Below are positions 15,245 to 23,400 of a DNA stretch of 64,000 bases, one piece after another (the stretch's first letter is position 1; the number at the start of each line of letters is the position of its first letter). This DNA is from Arthrobacter sp. SX1312 (GTDB lineage: Bacteria > Actinomycetota > Actinomycetes > Actinomycetales > Micrococcaceae). The notes beneath the pieces were generated by a model. The model saw only the letters and a program-made list of their open reading frames with translations, was not told the origin of the DNA and searched no databases. Where the stretch lies: NCBI RefSeq assembly GCF_002929295.1, contig NZ_PJIM01000002.1:330191-394190 (forward strand). Direction: 5' to 3'. The position numbers and the translations under genes were made by a program.

Positions 15245-16435
15245 ATGAAGGCAGTGACATGGCAGGGCAAGCGCAACGTCAGCGTGGAGAACGTACCCGA
15301 CCCCACGATCCAGGAACCCACGGACGCCATCGTCCGCATCACCTCGACCGCCATCTGCGGCTCGGACCTGCACCTGTACGAGGTCCTCGGCCCCTACATG
15401 CACAAGGGTGACATCCTCGGCCACGAGCCGATGGGCATCGTCGAGGAGGTCGGTGCCGGTATCACCAACCTCAAGGTCGGCGACCGCGTCGTCATCCCGT
15501 TCAACATCTCCTGCGGCTACTGCTTCATGTGCACGCGCGGCCTGCAGTCGCAGTGCGAGACCACCCAGGTGCACGCGAAGGGCTCGGGCGCTTCCCTGTT
15601 CGGCTTCTCCGAGCTGTACGGCTCCGTCCCCGGCGGCCAGGCGGAGTTCCTGCGCGTCCCCTTCGCCGACTACGGTGCGGTCAAGGTCGGCTTCGAGCTG
15701 CCCGATGAGCGCTACCTCTACCTCTCGGACATCCTGCCCACCGCCTGGCAGGGCGTGCAGTACGCGGACGTACCCAAGGACGGCGTCCTCACGGTGTACG
15801 GCCTCGGCCCGGTCGGACAGTTCGCCGCACGCATCGGCAGGCACCTGGGCCACCGCGTGATCGCCGTCGAGCCGGTCCCCGAACGCCGTGAGATGGCCAA
15901 GCGCCACGGCATCGAGACCATCGACTTCACGAAGGACACCGCGGAGGAACTGCGCAGCATGACGGACGGGCGCGGCCCGGACGCGATCGTCGACGCCGTC
16001 GGCATGGAGGCCCACGGGTCACCCGTGGGCGCCTTCGCGCAGAACGCCGTGGGCATCCTGCCGGACAAGCTGGCGCAGAAGGTCATGGAGACCGGCGGCA
16101 GCGACCGCACGAGCGTCCTGCACTCGGCGATGGACGCCGTCCGCCGCGGCGGGACCGTGTCCCTCAGCGGCGTCTACGGCGGCACGGCCACCCCCATGCC
16201 GCTGCTGACCATGTTCGACAAGCAGGTCCAGTTCCGCATGGGCCAGTGCAACGTGCGCCGCTGGACGGACGAGCTCCTCCCGATCGTCGAGGATCCCTCG
16301 GACCCGCTGGGCGTCACGGACCTCATGACCCATGAGGTCTCGATCGACGAGGCGCCGGCCGCCTACAAGAACTTCCAGAAGAAGACGGACGGCACGATCA
16401 AGGTGGTCCTGAAGCCGCAGGGCGTCACGCTCTAG
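15245..16435 (+). CDS. Zinc-dependent alcohol dehydrogenase, formaldehyde-dehydrogenase-like
   Basis: 396 aa medium-chain dehydrogenase. Catalytic zinc ligands lie in AICGSDLH (Cys) and GHEPMG (His-Glu). The structural zinc loop has four cysteines in CGYCFMCTRGLQSQC. The Rossmann motif is VYGLGPVGQFAARI. Length and the inserted EAHGSPVGAFAQNAVGILP segment match the glutathione-independent formaldehyde dehydrogenase/threonine-dehydrogenase-like group; the true substrate is uncertain. GGAGGAG at 15232-15238 precedes the ATG by 6 bases. Monocistronic, closed by a strong terminator. Confidence 0.9.
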   Translation: MKAVTWQGKRNVSVENVPDPTIQEPTDAIVRITSTAICGSDLHLYEVLGPYMHKGDILGHEPMGIVEEVGAGITNLKVGDRVVIPFNISCGYCFMCTRGLQSQCETTQVHAKGSGASLFGFSELYGSVPGGQAEFLRVPFADYGAVKVGFELPDERYLYLSDILPTAWQGVQYADVPKDGVLTVYGLGPVGQFAARIGRHLGHRVIAVEPVPERREMAKRHGIETIDFTKDTAEELRSMTDGRGPDAIVDAVGMEAHGSPVGAFAQNAVGILPDKLAQKVMETGGSDRTSVLHSAMDAVRRGGTVSLSGVYGGTATPMPLLTMFDKQVQFRMGQCNVRRWTDELLPIVEDPSDPLGVTDLMTHEVSIDEAPAAYKNFQKKTDGTIKVVLKPQGVTL

Positions 16436-16450
16436 CAGCGGCGACAGGAC

Positions 16451-16490
16451 GACGGCGGGAGCCGGGCCGGGTGGCCTGGCTCCCGCCGTC
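16451..16490. terminator. Bidirectional terminator between the dehydrogenase and GH15 genes
   Basis: A perfect 13-bp stem: GACGGCGGGAGCC (16451-16463) with GGCTCCCGCCGTC (16478-16490). It sits in the 60-base gap between two convergent genes and can serve both. Confidence 0.8.
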
Positions 16491-16495
16491 GCTGT

Positions 16496-18316
16496 CTACT
16501 GCAGCTGGTCCCGGGCCATCGCCTCGTAGGGCCCGGCCTTCCCGTCCGCCATCTGCAACGCGTCCGCGGCGCGGACCAGGGCGAGGTGCGAGAACGCCTG
16601 CGGGAAGTTGCCCGCCATGCGTCCGCCGACGGGGTCGTACTCCTCGGCCAGCAGGCCGAGTTCGTTCGAGTAGCCCACGAGCTGATCCATGAGCCGTACG
16701 GCGTCGTCGGACCTGCCGCCGTGCGCGTACTGCTCCACGAGCCAGAAGGAGCACGCGAGGAACGGGTGCTCCCCGGGCTCGAGGCCGTCGTCCGAGTTGC
16801 CGGTGCGGTAGCGCAGCAGCAGCCCGTGGGCGTCCAGGAGATCCTGTTCGATCCGCTCCACGGTGCCCAGCATCAGCGGATCGTCGAAGTCGAGGAAGCC
16901 GACCTGCGGCAGCTGGAGCAGGGAGGCATCCACCTCGGTCCCGCCGTACACCTGGGTGAACGAACCCAGGTCGGGGTTGAAGCCGTGTTCCAGGATCTCC
17001 TCCCGCAGGCCGTCCCGGATCTCCGTCCAGCGCTGCTGCGGCCCGGGCAGTCCGTGATCCCGCACCGCGCGGACCGCGCAGTCGAAGGCCGCCCACATCA
17101 TCACGCGTGAATGGGTGAAGTGCTGGGGGTCCCCGCGCATCTCCCAGATCCCGTGGTCCCGGTCATGGAGGTGCTTCTCCGCGAACCCCAGGAGGGCCCG
17201 CTGGAGCGGCCACGAGAAACTGTCCTCGGTGACGCCGTGGATGCGCAGCTTCTCGAGCGCCACCATTACCTCGCCCACGACGTCGGCCTGGTACTGGTCG
17301 ACGGCGCCGTTGCCCACGCGCACGGGCGTCGAGCCGGCGTAGCCGGGCAGGTGCCCGAGCTCACGTTCGGGCAGGTGCCGTTCCCCGGCCAGCCCGTACA
17401 TGATCTGCAGGTCCTCGGGATCGCCGGCGACCGCCCGCAGCAGCCAGTTGCGCCACTCCAGCGCCTCCTCGGAGAAGCCGTGCGTCATCATGGCCTCGAG
17501 CGTCAGGGCGGCGTCGCGGAGCCAGCAGAAGCGGTAGTCCCAGTTGCGGGAGCCGCCGAACTGCTCGGGCAGCGACGTCGTGGGGGCGGCGACGATCCCG
17601 CCCGTGTCCTCGTGCGTCAGGGCGCGCAGGACGAGCAGGGAGCGCCGGACGGCGTCGGAGTAGTCGCCCTCGATCCGGCAGCTGGCGCCCCATGCCCGCC
17701 AGTAGCTGATGGCGCCGTCGAGCGCCTCGTCGACGTCGAGCGCATCCGGCTTCTCACGGTGCGAGGGATACCACACGAGTTCCAGGTCGACGACGTCGCC
17801 TTCGGCCACCACGAACGTCCCCTCGTGGCGATGGTCCGTCGCCTTCAGACGCGGCCCCCGCAGGAGCAGCGCATCGGGTCCGGCGATGGCGAGGAGTACC
17901 GGACCGCCGTCGTGTGTGCCCTGCGTGACCCACGGCGTGATGTCGCCGTAGCCGAAACGTATCTCCAGCTCCTGCCGCATGGTGACGGCGCCCCGGAGCC
18001 CCTGGACGCGCCGCACCACGTTGGCGCGACGGTCCGTCACCGGCATGAAGTCGGTGACCAGCACCTCACCCTCGCTGGTCCTCCAGCGGGTCTGGAGCAC
18101 GAAGGTGGAGTCGATGTAGCTCCGCTCCACCACGTCGGCGTCCGACGACGGCTCCACGAGCCAGCGGCCGTGCTCCGGCGTACCGAGCATCGCGGCGAAG
18201 ACCGACTCGGAGTCGAACCGGGGGAAGCTGAGCCAGTCGACGCTGCCGCTCCGGGAGACGAGCGCACCGGTGTGCAGGTCGGACAGGAGCGCGTAGTCCT
18301 CGATCGGGGATTGCAT
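16496..18316 (-). CDS. Glycoside hydrolase family 15 protein (glucoamylase/trehalase-like)
   Basis: About 606 aa. The opening SPIEDYALLSDLHTGALVSRSGSVDWLSFPRFDS is the GH15 N-terminal beta-sandwich motif common in actinobacteria. The catalytic (alpha/alpha)6 barrel follows, with FGGSRNWDYRFCWLRDAALTL, GNGAVDQYQADVVGEVMVAL and CSFWLVEQYAHGGR. No signal peptide, so it acts inside the cell, probably on trehalose or an alpha-glucan; mycobacterial relatives are trehalases. An ATG at 18316 fits domain start. A TTG at 18328 with GGAG 7 bases upstream is an equally good start, adding four residues. Confidence 0.9.
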   Translation of the reverse strand: MQSPIEDYALLSDLHTGALVSRSGSVDWLSFPRFDSESVFAAMLGTPEHGRWLVEPSSDADVVERSYIDSTFVLQTRWRTSEGEVLVTDFMPVTDRRANVVRRVQGLRGAVTMRQELEIRFGYGDITPWVTQGTHDGGPVLLAIAGPDALLLRGPRLKATDHRHEGTFVVAEGDVVDLELVWYPSHREKPDALDVDEALDGAISYWRAWGASCRIEGDYSDAVRRSLLVLRALTHEDTGGIVAAPTTSLPEQFGGSRNWDYRFCWLRDAALTLEAMMTHGFSEEALEWRNWLLRAVAGDPEDLQIMYGLAGERHLPERELGHLPGYAGSTPVRVGNGAVDQYQADVVGEVMVALEKLRIHGVTEDSFSWPLQRALLGFAEKHLHDRDHGIWEMRGDPQHFTHSRVMMWAAFDCAVRAVRDHGLPGPQQRWTEIRDGLREEILEHGFNPDLGSFTQVYGGTEVDASLLQLPQVGFLDFDDPLMLGTVERIEQDLLDAHGLLLRYRTGNSDDGLEPGEHPFLACSFWLVEQYAHGGRSDDAVRLMDQLVGYSNELGLLAEEYDPVGGRMAGNFPQAFSHLALVRAADALQMADGKAGPYEAMARDQLQ

Positions 18317-18353
18317 CCTGCAACTCAACCACATGCTCCGCAGGAGAGCCCGG

Positions 18354-19220
18354 TCAGCCGCGCTCTCCCTCCAGGGCGGCCCGGATCCGCGCCGGGTAGT
18401 CCGTCGTCATCTCCTGCACCCCGAGCTCCGCGAGGTACAGCGCATCCTCGACCGAGTTCACGGTCCACACGCGGACCCGCACCCCGTCGCGGACCCAGCG
18501 TCGCACACGGCCACGATGGGTGCGGGTGTACCGCATGCCCGGGCCCACCATGCCCACCTGATGGCGGTTCACGAGCTGCTCGCCCTCCTTCAGGGCGCGT
18601 CGCATGACCGTGATCAGGGCGCCCTCGGTGAGCGGGCCGAAGCGCAGCGCGGCGCGCACCTCCTGCGGCTTCATGTCCGACACCAGCTGGCACAGCATGT
18701 GGGACGGCGCCGATTCGGCCAGCTGCCGCATCGAATCAGGATTGAAGCTCATGAAACTCACCTCGATGGTGCCGAGCATCGAGGACTCCGGGTCCCATCC
18801 CTCGTCCATGAGGAAGGCGATGAGCGCGTCCTCCAGCCGCAGGCCGAACGGGCTCGGGTGCTTCAGCTCGATCGCCAGCCGGACCGGGCGCCCCGCGCGG
18901 CGCAGCAGCAGGATCAGGTCCGCGAGGGTGAGGAACTGCTCGGACGGACCGCCGTAGTCGGCCGGGATGCTCGCGCCCTTCCAGGAACAGACGTCGAGCC
19001 CACGCAGCTCCTCCAGCGTGTGGTCGGCCACCCGGCCCGACCCGCTGGTGGTGCGGTCCACGGTGGTGTCGTGGATGCACACGAGCTGTTCGTCCCGGGT
19101 CAGGTGGACGTCGCACTCGACGCCGTCGGCGCCGTCCGCGAGGGCCTGGAGGTAGGCGGCGCGGGTGTGCTCGGCGTAGGTGCCGCTGCTGCCGCGATGG
19201 GCGAAGATCACAGGAGGCAC
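18354..19220 (-). CDS. Glycerophosphodiester phosphodiesterase
   Basis: 288 aa. GDPD motifs: FAHRGSSGTYAEHT (catalytic His-Arg), GVECDVHLTRDEQLVCIHD (Glu, Asp and His for metal and catalysis), AIELKHPSPFG, and the C-terminal VRVWTVNSVEDALYLAELGVQEMTTDYP. It hydrolyses glycerophosphodiesters to glycerol 3-phosphate and an alcohol. No signal peptide, so cytoplasmic. The GTG at 19220 is chosen because AGGGGA lies 6 bases upstream; the longer open frame upstream is an antisense shadow. It is followed after about 20 bases by the GH15 gene on the same strand. Confidence 0.9.
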   Translation of the reverse strand: MPPVIFAHRGSSGTYAEHTRAAYLQALADGADGVECDVHLTRDEQLVCIHDTTVDRTTSGSGRVADHTLEELRGLDVCSWKGASIPADYGGPSEQFLTLADLILLLRRAGRPVRLAIELKHPSPFGLRLEDALIAFLMDEGWDPESSMLGTIEVSFMSFNPDSMRQLAESAPSHMLCQLVSDMKPQEVRAALRFGPLTEGALITVMRRALKEGEQLVNRHQVGMVGPGMRYTRTHRGRVRRWVRDGVRVRVWTVNSVEDALYLAELGVQEMTTDYPARIRAALEGERG

Positions 19221-19337
19221 GGGGCATCCCCTCACGTGGTGATTGATGTCCCTCCCACGGTACGCGACCGGCCGATCCGGGCACCACGGGCGGCCGGTCC
19301 GCCCCGGGCGTGAGGCCACCCTCGTAGACTCGGGAGG

Positions 19338-20597
19338 GTGAACGCGCAGATGACCGACACCGACGCCGAGCGGGCAGCCGCCTTGGGCCGCATGAAGATG
19401 CTCGCGACCGGGCTGCTGGCCCTCATGGCGGTGATCTTCGTGGTGGCTTTCGCCCTGCAGGACACCTATCCCTGGCTCCAGTACGTCCGGGCGGCCGCAG
19501 AGGGCGGCATGGTCGGCGCGCTCGCCGACTGGTTCGCCGTCACGGCCCTCTTCAAGCATCCGATGGGCCTCAACATCCCGCACACCGCCATCATCCCCCG
19601 CAAGAAGGACCAGATCGGGGAGTCGCTCGGCCAGTTCGTGGAGGAGAACTTCCTCTCCGAGGACGTGGTGCGGGCCAAGCTGGACTCGGCGCGCATCGCC
19701 CAGAAGGCCGGGGCCTGGCTCTCGAAGCCGGAGAGCGCCGACCGGGTGGCAGCGGAGGGAGCAGCGCTGATCCGGGGGATGTTCACGGTCCTGAACGACG
19801 ACGCCGTGCAGGCCGTGATCGAATCGATGGTCCGGAAGCACCTGCTGGATCCACCCTGGGGCCCGCCGATCGGCAGTATCGCCGAGCGCGTCTTCGCGGA
19901 CGGACACCACCACCGGCTCGTGGACCTGCTGGTGGACCGCGCCGCCGACTGGGTGGACGCCAATTACGCCGTTGTGACGCGGGTCGTCGCGCAGCGGTCC
20001 CCCACCTGGGTTCCCCGCCTCGTCGACGGCGTCGTCGGTGACCGCGTGCACGCGGAACTGTCGAAATTCATCCGCGCGATCCAGGACGATCAGCAGCACG
20101 ACGTCCGGATCGCCATCGACAAGTACCTCAGGGACCTGGCGCGGGACCTGCAGCACAAGCCCGAGACGATCGCCAAGGCCGAGGAGATCAAGGGACAGCT
20201 GCTCGACGACCCCCGGGTCCGCGACCTCACCGCGCGCACCTGGTCGACCATCAAGAACGCCCTCCTGGAGGCCGTGAATGACCCGGACAGCGAACTGACC
20301 TCGAAGTTCAAGGCGGCCATCCGCGACTTCGGCTCACGCCTGACGAGCGACGCCGACCTCGCCCACCGCGTGAACCTGTGGATCGCCGACGGCGCCTCCT
20401 ACGCCGTACGCACCTACCGCAGCGAGATCGCCGGGGTCATCTCCGAGACGGTGGGCCGCTGGGACGCCGAGGAGACGTCACGCAAGATCGAACTGCAGGT
20501 CGGCAAGGACCTGCAGTTCATCCGCATCAACGGCACCGTGGTCGGCTCGCTGGCCGGCCTGCTGATCTTCGCCGTCGCCCACGCGATCTTCGGTTAG
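19338..20597 (+). CDS. DUF445 family membrane-anchored protein
   Basis: About 419 aa. A transmembrane helix (LLALMAVIFVVAFAL) is followed by the DUF445 signature AAAEGGMVGALADWFAVTALFKHPMGLNIPHTAIIPRKKDQIGESLGQFVEENFL. A long helical middle and a final C-terminal helix GSLAGLLIFAVAHAIFG complete it. The family (YjiN) has no known activity. The GTG at 19338 lies directly behind GGAGG; the ATG at 19350 is another possible start. The gene diverges from the phosphodiesterase and converges on the EcsC-like gene, overlapping its end by 4 bp. Confidence 0.88.
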   Translation: MNAQMTDTDAERAAALGRMKMLATGLLALMAVIFVVAFALQDTYPWLQYVRAAAEGGMVGALADWFAVTALFKHPMGLNIPHTAIIPRKKDQIGESLGQFVEENFLSEDVVRAKLDSARIAQKAGAWLSKPESADRVAAEGAALIRGMFTVLNDDAVQAVIESMVRKHLLDPPWGPPIGSIAERVFADGHHHRLVDLLVDRAADWVDANYAVVTRVVAQRSPTWVPRLVDGVVGDRVHAELSKFIRAIQDDQQHDVRIAIDKYLRDLARDLQHKPETIAKAEEIKGQLLDDPRVRDLTARTWSTIKNALLEAVNDPDSELTSKFKAAIRDFGSRLTSDADLAHRVNLWIADGASYAVRTYRSEIAGVISETVGRWDAEETSRKIELQVGKDLQFIRINGTVVGSLAGLLIFAVAHAIFG

Positions 20598-21379
20598 GCC
20601 CGCTTCTTCCGCGAGTCCGGATCGGGAAGCTGCAGCACCTCGGCCAGCTCGCCGGGGATGGTCCGCGGCAGCGGACCGAAGGCCTCGCGCGTGGTGCGGA
20701 TGACGGCCTTGCCCATGAGGTGGTTACCGGTTCCGCCGATCACGGCGCCCACCCCGAACGGCAGTGCGCGCCCGAGCATGAAGCCGCCCTGCTTGGCGAG
20801 GAACTTCTTCAGGAACCGTTTCTGGATGGACCCGGTCAGGGTCTTCACCAGTGACGCCGGAGCGGACTTGTCGACCAGCTGGCCCCAGTACTGGGGTGCT
20901 CCCTGCCCGGCGGAGGAACCCAGGATGGAGCGGACGAGCGCGGTGCCCTCCTCGCCCATGAGGATGGCCATCACCATGGCGCGCGACCGCTCGGGGTCAT
21001 CCGTGCGGACGCCGTGCAGTTCGGCGACCGACTCGGCGTAGAGCGCGGTCGCCTCGAGGAACCCGACCGTCGCAGCGCCGGACAGTCCGAGCGCGGCGAG
21101 TGTGCCGACGGCGGGGAGGGCGGCAGTCGCGCCGACCGCCGCTCCGGCGACCGTCGTGGCGCGCAGGTAGTCGCGTTCCAGCAGTAGCGTCAGCTCCGCG
21201 GGAGACGCCTCCGGGTTGCGGCCACGGAGGCGGTCGATGTTGGCGATGATCAGGGGCCGCTGGATGTCCAGGGCGCGCTCGATCCCCCGGAGGATGGCGG
21301 GTTTCGGGTTGCCGTCCTTGTCGAACAGTGTCTTGTTCGCAGCCTTCGCGGCTGGGTTCTCCTTGTTACGGCCAAACAT
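20594..21379 (-). CDS. EcsC-like helical membrane-associated protein
   Basis: 261 aa. Two glycine/alanine-rich hydrophobic stretches stand out: VAGAAVGATAALPAVGTLAALGLSG, and LPFGVGAVIGGTGNHLMGKAVI near the C-terminus. Between them lies the segment ALYAESVAELHGVRTDDPERSRAMVMAILMG. These match the general EcsC pattern (glycine-rich stretch, A-E-L-x-G-V, final GxGAxxG). The family's function is unknown. The protein starts with a polar region (MFGRNKENPAAKAANKTLF). Assignment to EcsC is likely but not certain. Confidence 0.65.
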   Translation of the reverse strand: MFGRNKENPAAKAANKTLFDKDGNPKPAILRGIERALDIQRPLIIANIDRLRGRNPEASPAELTLLLERDYLRATTVAGAAVGATAALPAVGTLAALGLSGAATVGFLEATALYAESVAELHGVRTDDPERSRAMVMAILMGEEGTALVRSILGSSAGQGAPQYWGQLVDKSAPASLVKTLTGSIQKRFLKKFLAKQGGFMLGRALPFGVGAVIGGTGNHLMGKAVIRTTREAFGPLPRTIPGELAEVLQLPDPDSRKKRA

Positions 21380-21495
21380 CGTGGTCCTTCCGCCGGTGAT
21401 CGATGTGCTGCTGCTGATGATTCTAGGTGGGGCGTGTGCTGCCGGGCCGGGGTTCTGCTGCCGGCAGAGGGCCGCCCGTCAGGCTCCGGCAACAG

Positions 21496-21540
21496 GAGAG
21501 GGCGCCCCCGGTAGCCGGTGACGCCCTCTCGATAACTGCT
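21496..21540 (-). terminator. Hairpin terminator of the GlsB-type gene
   Basis: A 9-bp perfect stem: GAGAGGGCG (21496-21504) with CGCCCTCTC (21532-21540). It lies 28 bases beyond the small membrane protein's stop on the minus strand. The loop is long and there is no T-run. Confidence 0.55.
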
Positions 21541-21567
21541 CCCCCACGGTGCAGCCGGTACTGCTGA

Positions 21568-21837
21568 TTAGACGCGCGAGCCCTTGCGGCCGGTGACGGC
21601 GCCGTAGATGACGAGCACGATCAGTGCGCCGCCGATGGCCAGCAGCCACGTCGACAGGTCGAAGAAGCTGTCGACACCGACGCCGAAGATCGCGCTACCG
21701 ATGAATCCGCCCAGCAGGGCTCCGACGACGCCGAGGACGAGCGTGATGACCCATCCGCCGCCCTGGCGACCCGGGAGGATCAGCTTTGCGATCGCGCCGG
21801 CGAGAAGGCCCAGAACAAGCCAACCAATAATTCCCAT
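21568..21837 (-). CDS. GlsB/YeaQ/YmgE family stress-response membrane protein
   Basis: 89 aa with three transmembrane helices. The signature MGIIGWLVLGLLAGAIAKLILPGRQGGG is followed by a glycine-rich second helix (LGVVGALLGGFIGSAIFG). The family (transglycosylase-associated protein, Pfam Transgly_assoc) is induced by stress in many bacteria but has no defined activity. AGGAG lies 7 bases before the ATG. It is a single gene and diverges from the DUF6458 gene. Confidence 0.92.
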   Translation of the reverse strand: MGIIGWLVLGLLAGAIAKLILPGRQGGGWVITLVLGVVGALLGGFIGSAIFGVGVDSFFDLSTWLLAIGGALIVLVIYGAVTGRKGSRV

Positions 21838-22176
21838 AATGATGCTCCTTGAGTGATATCCAGTGCCCCGCCCGAGGGAAGCGCACTACCTGTTAGTTCG
21901 ATGCACCTGAGCGCAACTCACCTCAAGTGTACTTCATCAGCCTGCTTAGGGTGCAATCGTAGCACCCTGCGAATATCGTTCAGCAGTGCCTGGGGCGAAT
22001 ACTTCCCGAAGTGTTACGGTGCGCAGGTTCGGCGCGCCGACACGCCTCCAAGAAGCGCGACACGCCGTATGATGACGGCAGGCGGGCCCGCCTCGGGAGT
22101 GGGTGGCACTGGAAGCGAAACCGCTGGGGAATTGTTATAAAACTCCCATCGAGCCCTCACTGAAGGAGTATTGCTA
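21838..22176. other. 339-bp divergent intergenic region
   Basis: No gene found. It holds the leaders and promoters of two divergent small membrane proteins, and a perfect 7-bp hairpin AGGGTGC/GCACCCT at 21948-21968. An extended -10 element (TG-T-TATAAA, 22133-22141) serves the rightward gene. Base composition is lower in GC than in the surrounding genes, as expected for regulatory DNA. Confidence 0.6.
22133..22141 (+). promoter_or_regulatory. Extended -10 promoter element of the DUF6458 gene
   Basis: TG at 22133-22134, one base, then TATAAA at 22136-22141, which is the extended -10 pattern. No clear -35 box is visible, consistent with an extended -10 promoter. The ATG follows 35 bases later, leaving room for the AAGGAG Shine-Dalgarno sequence at 22163-22168. 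Confidence 0.5.
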
Positions 22177-22434
22177 ATGCGAATCGGTTCTTCGATCTTC
22201 CTTATTGCACTCGGTGCAATTCTTGCTTTTGCCATTCAGGCAGACGTCGTCAGCATCGTCGACATCAACCTGGTCGGCTACATCCTCATGGCGGTGGGAG
22301 TGATCGGCCTGATCGCCTCCCTCCTCCTCGCGGCTCCGCGCAGGCAGAACCGCGTGTCGGAGTCGCGATCCGTCGTCGATCCCCACACCGGCGAGACCAT
22401 CACGCGCAACGAGACCCGCGATTCGGGGCTCTGA
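22177..22434 (+). CDS. DUF6458 family small membrane protein
   Basis: 85 aa, two transmembrane helices: IGSSIFLIALGAILAFAI, and NLVGYILMAVGVIGLIASLLL. A polar C-terminal tail follows (VVDPHTGETITRNETRDSGL). This short two-helix layout with MRIGSSIFLIALGAIL is the actinobacterial DUF6458 family; no function is known. The ATG at 22177 has AAGGAG 8 bases upstream. A strong terminator follows at once, so it is monocistronic. Confidence 0.88.
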   Translation: MRIGSSIFLIALGAILAFAIQADVVSIVDINLVGYILMAVGVIGLIASLLLAAPRRQNRVSESRSVVDPHTGETITRNETRDSGL

Positions 22435-22450
22435 CCTCCAGTAGCACCAG

Positions 22451-22486
22451 AAAGGCCGGGACCATGTCCCGGCCTTTCTTTGTCTG
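22451..22486 (+). terminator. Strong rho-independent terminator after the DUF6458 gene
   Basis: A 12-bp perfect stem AAAGGCCGGGAC (22451-22462) / GTCCCGGCCTTT (22466-22477), three-base loop CAT, then a T-rich tail CTTTGTCTG. Confidence 0.92.
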
Positions 22487-22537
22487 CGTTTACGGCCGGA
22501 TGTGTCGCCTCCTTCCGATTTCAGGGCACGAAAGTGC

Positions 22538-22567
22538 TTGACGTCACACCCAAAGCAAAGATAGGGT
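22538..22567 (+). promoter_or_regulatory. Probable promoter of the fructose operon
   Basis: -35 TTGACG at 22538-22543, an 18-base spacer, -10 TAGGGT at 22562-22567. It lies 65 bases before the DeoR-type start. The -35 is good, the -10 only fair. The CAAAGCAAAGA and TCAAACACAG stretches around the -10 could be regulator half-sites. Confidence 0.5.
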
Positions 22568-22632
22568 CACTCAAACACAGATGAAGCCACATGCCGTCGG
22601 CCCCGACCGACGGCCATGACGATGGAGTCCCC

Positions 22633-23400
22633 ATGTTCGCGGAAGAGCGGTACCGCCAGATCAGCAGCCTGGTCTCCGCCGACGGCCGCGTCACCGTCGC
22701 TGGGCTCTCCTCGCGCTTCGGCATCACCAAGGAGACCGTCAGGAGGGACCTCGCCCTCCTCGAGAACGACGGCGTCCTGCGGCGTGTCCACGGCGGCGCC
22801 GTCGCCGGAAGCGGCGCGACGACGAATGAACCGAGCCTGACCAGCCGATCTGCGCAGCGCTCCCCGGAGAAGCGGCGCATCGCAGAGGCAGCCCTCGCGC
22901 TCACCCCCGTGACCGGCGCCGTCGTGCTCGATGCCGGGAGTACCACCGGAGCCCTCGCCGACCTGCTCGTCGAGGAGGGCCGCACGGGCCTGTCCGTGAT
23001 CACCCATTCCGTCCCGATCGCCGCGCTGATCTCGGGTGCCGGGCTGAGCGTGGAACTCGTGGGCGGCCGGGTCCGGGCACTGACGAGTGCCGCCGTCGGC
23101 AGCAGCACCGTGACCCATTTCTCCCGCCTTCGCGCGGACATCGCCTTCATCGGCGCCAACGGGCTCGCGGCCGGCTTCGGCCTCAGCACGCCCGACGTCG
23201 ACGAGGCGGCCGTGAAGACCGCCCTCGTCCGCTCCGCCCGGCGCGTGGTGCTCCTGGCGGACTCGTCGAAGTTCGACGAGGAAACCCTGACCAGCTTCGC
23301 CTACCTGGAGGATATCGATGCCCTCATCACCGACCGAGCACCCCGGGGCCCCCTCGCGGAGGCCCTCACCGACGCCGACGTGGAGGTGATCGTCGCGTGA
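22633..23400 (+). CDS. DeoR/GlpR family repressor of the fructose operon
   Basis: 255 aa. DeoR HTH at residues 2-58 (FAEERYRQISSLVSADGRVTVAGLSSRFGITKETVRRDLALLENDGVLRRVHGGAV). A phosphosugar-sensing domain follows (VLDAGSTTGALADLL, ADIAFIGANGLAAGFGLSTPDVDEAAVKTALVRSA, ADSSKF). The ATG at 22633 is used because it sits right at the HTH; the frame upstream has no conserved content. The TGA overlaps the GTG of fruK (GTGA). It likely represses the operon until fructose 1-phosphate accumulates, by analogy with related actinobacterial regulators. Confidence 0.9.
   Translation: MFAEERYRQISSLVSADGRVTVAGLSSRFGITKETVRRDLALLENDGVLRRVHGGAVAGSGATTNEPSLTSRSAQRSPEKRRIAEAALALTPVTGAVVLDAGSTTGALADLLVEEGRTGLSVITHSVPIAALISGAGLSVELVGGRVRALTSAAVGSSTVTHFSRLRADIAFIGANGLAAGFGLSTPDVDEAAVKTALVRSARRVVLLADSSKFDEETLTSFAYLEDIDALITDRAPRGPLAEALTDADVEVIVA

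Noticed and set aside
18354-20156. A 600-aa protein ending in the glycerophosphodiesterase
   Set aside because: The first half is antisense to the DUF445 gene; a GTG with AGGGGA at the right distance marks the true start at 19220.
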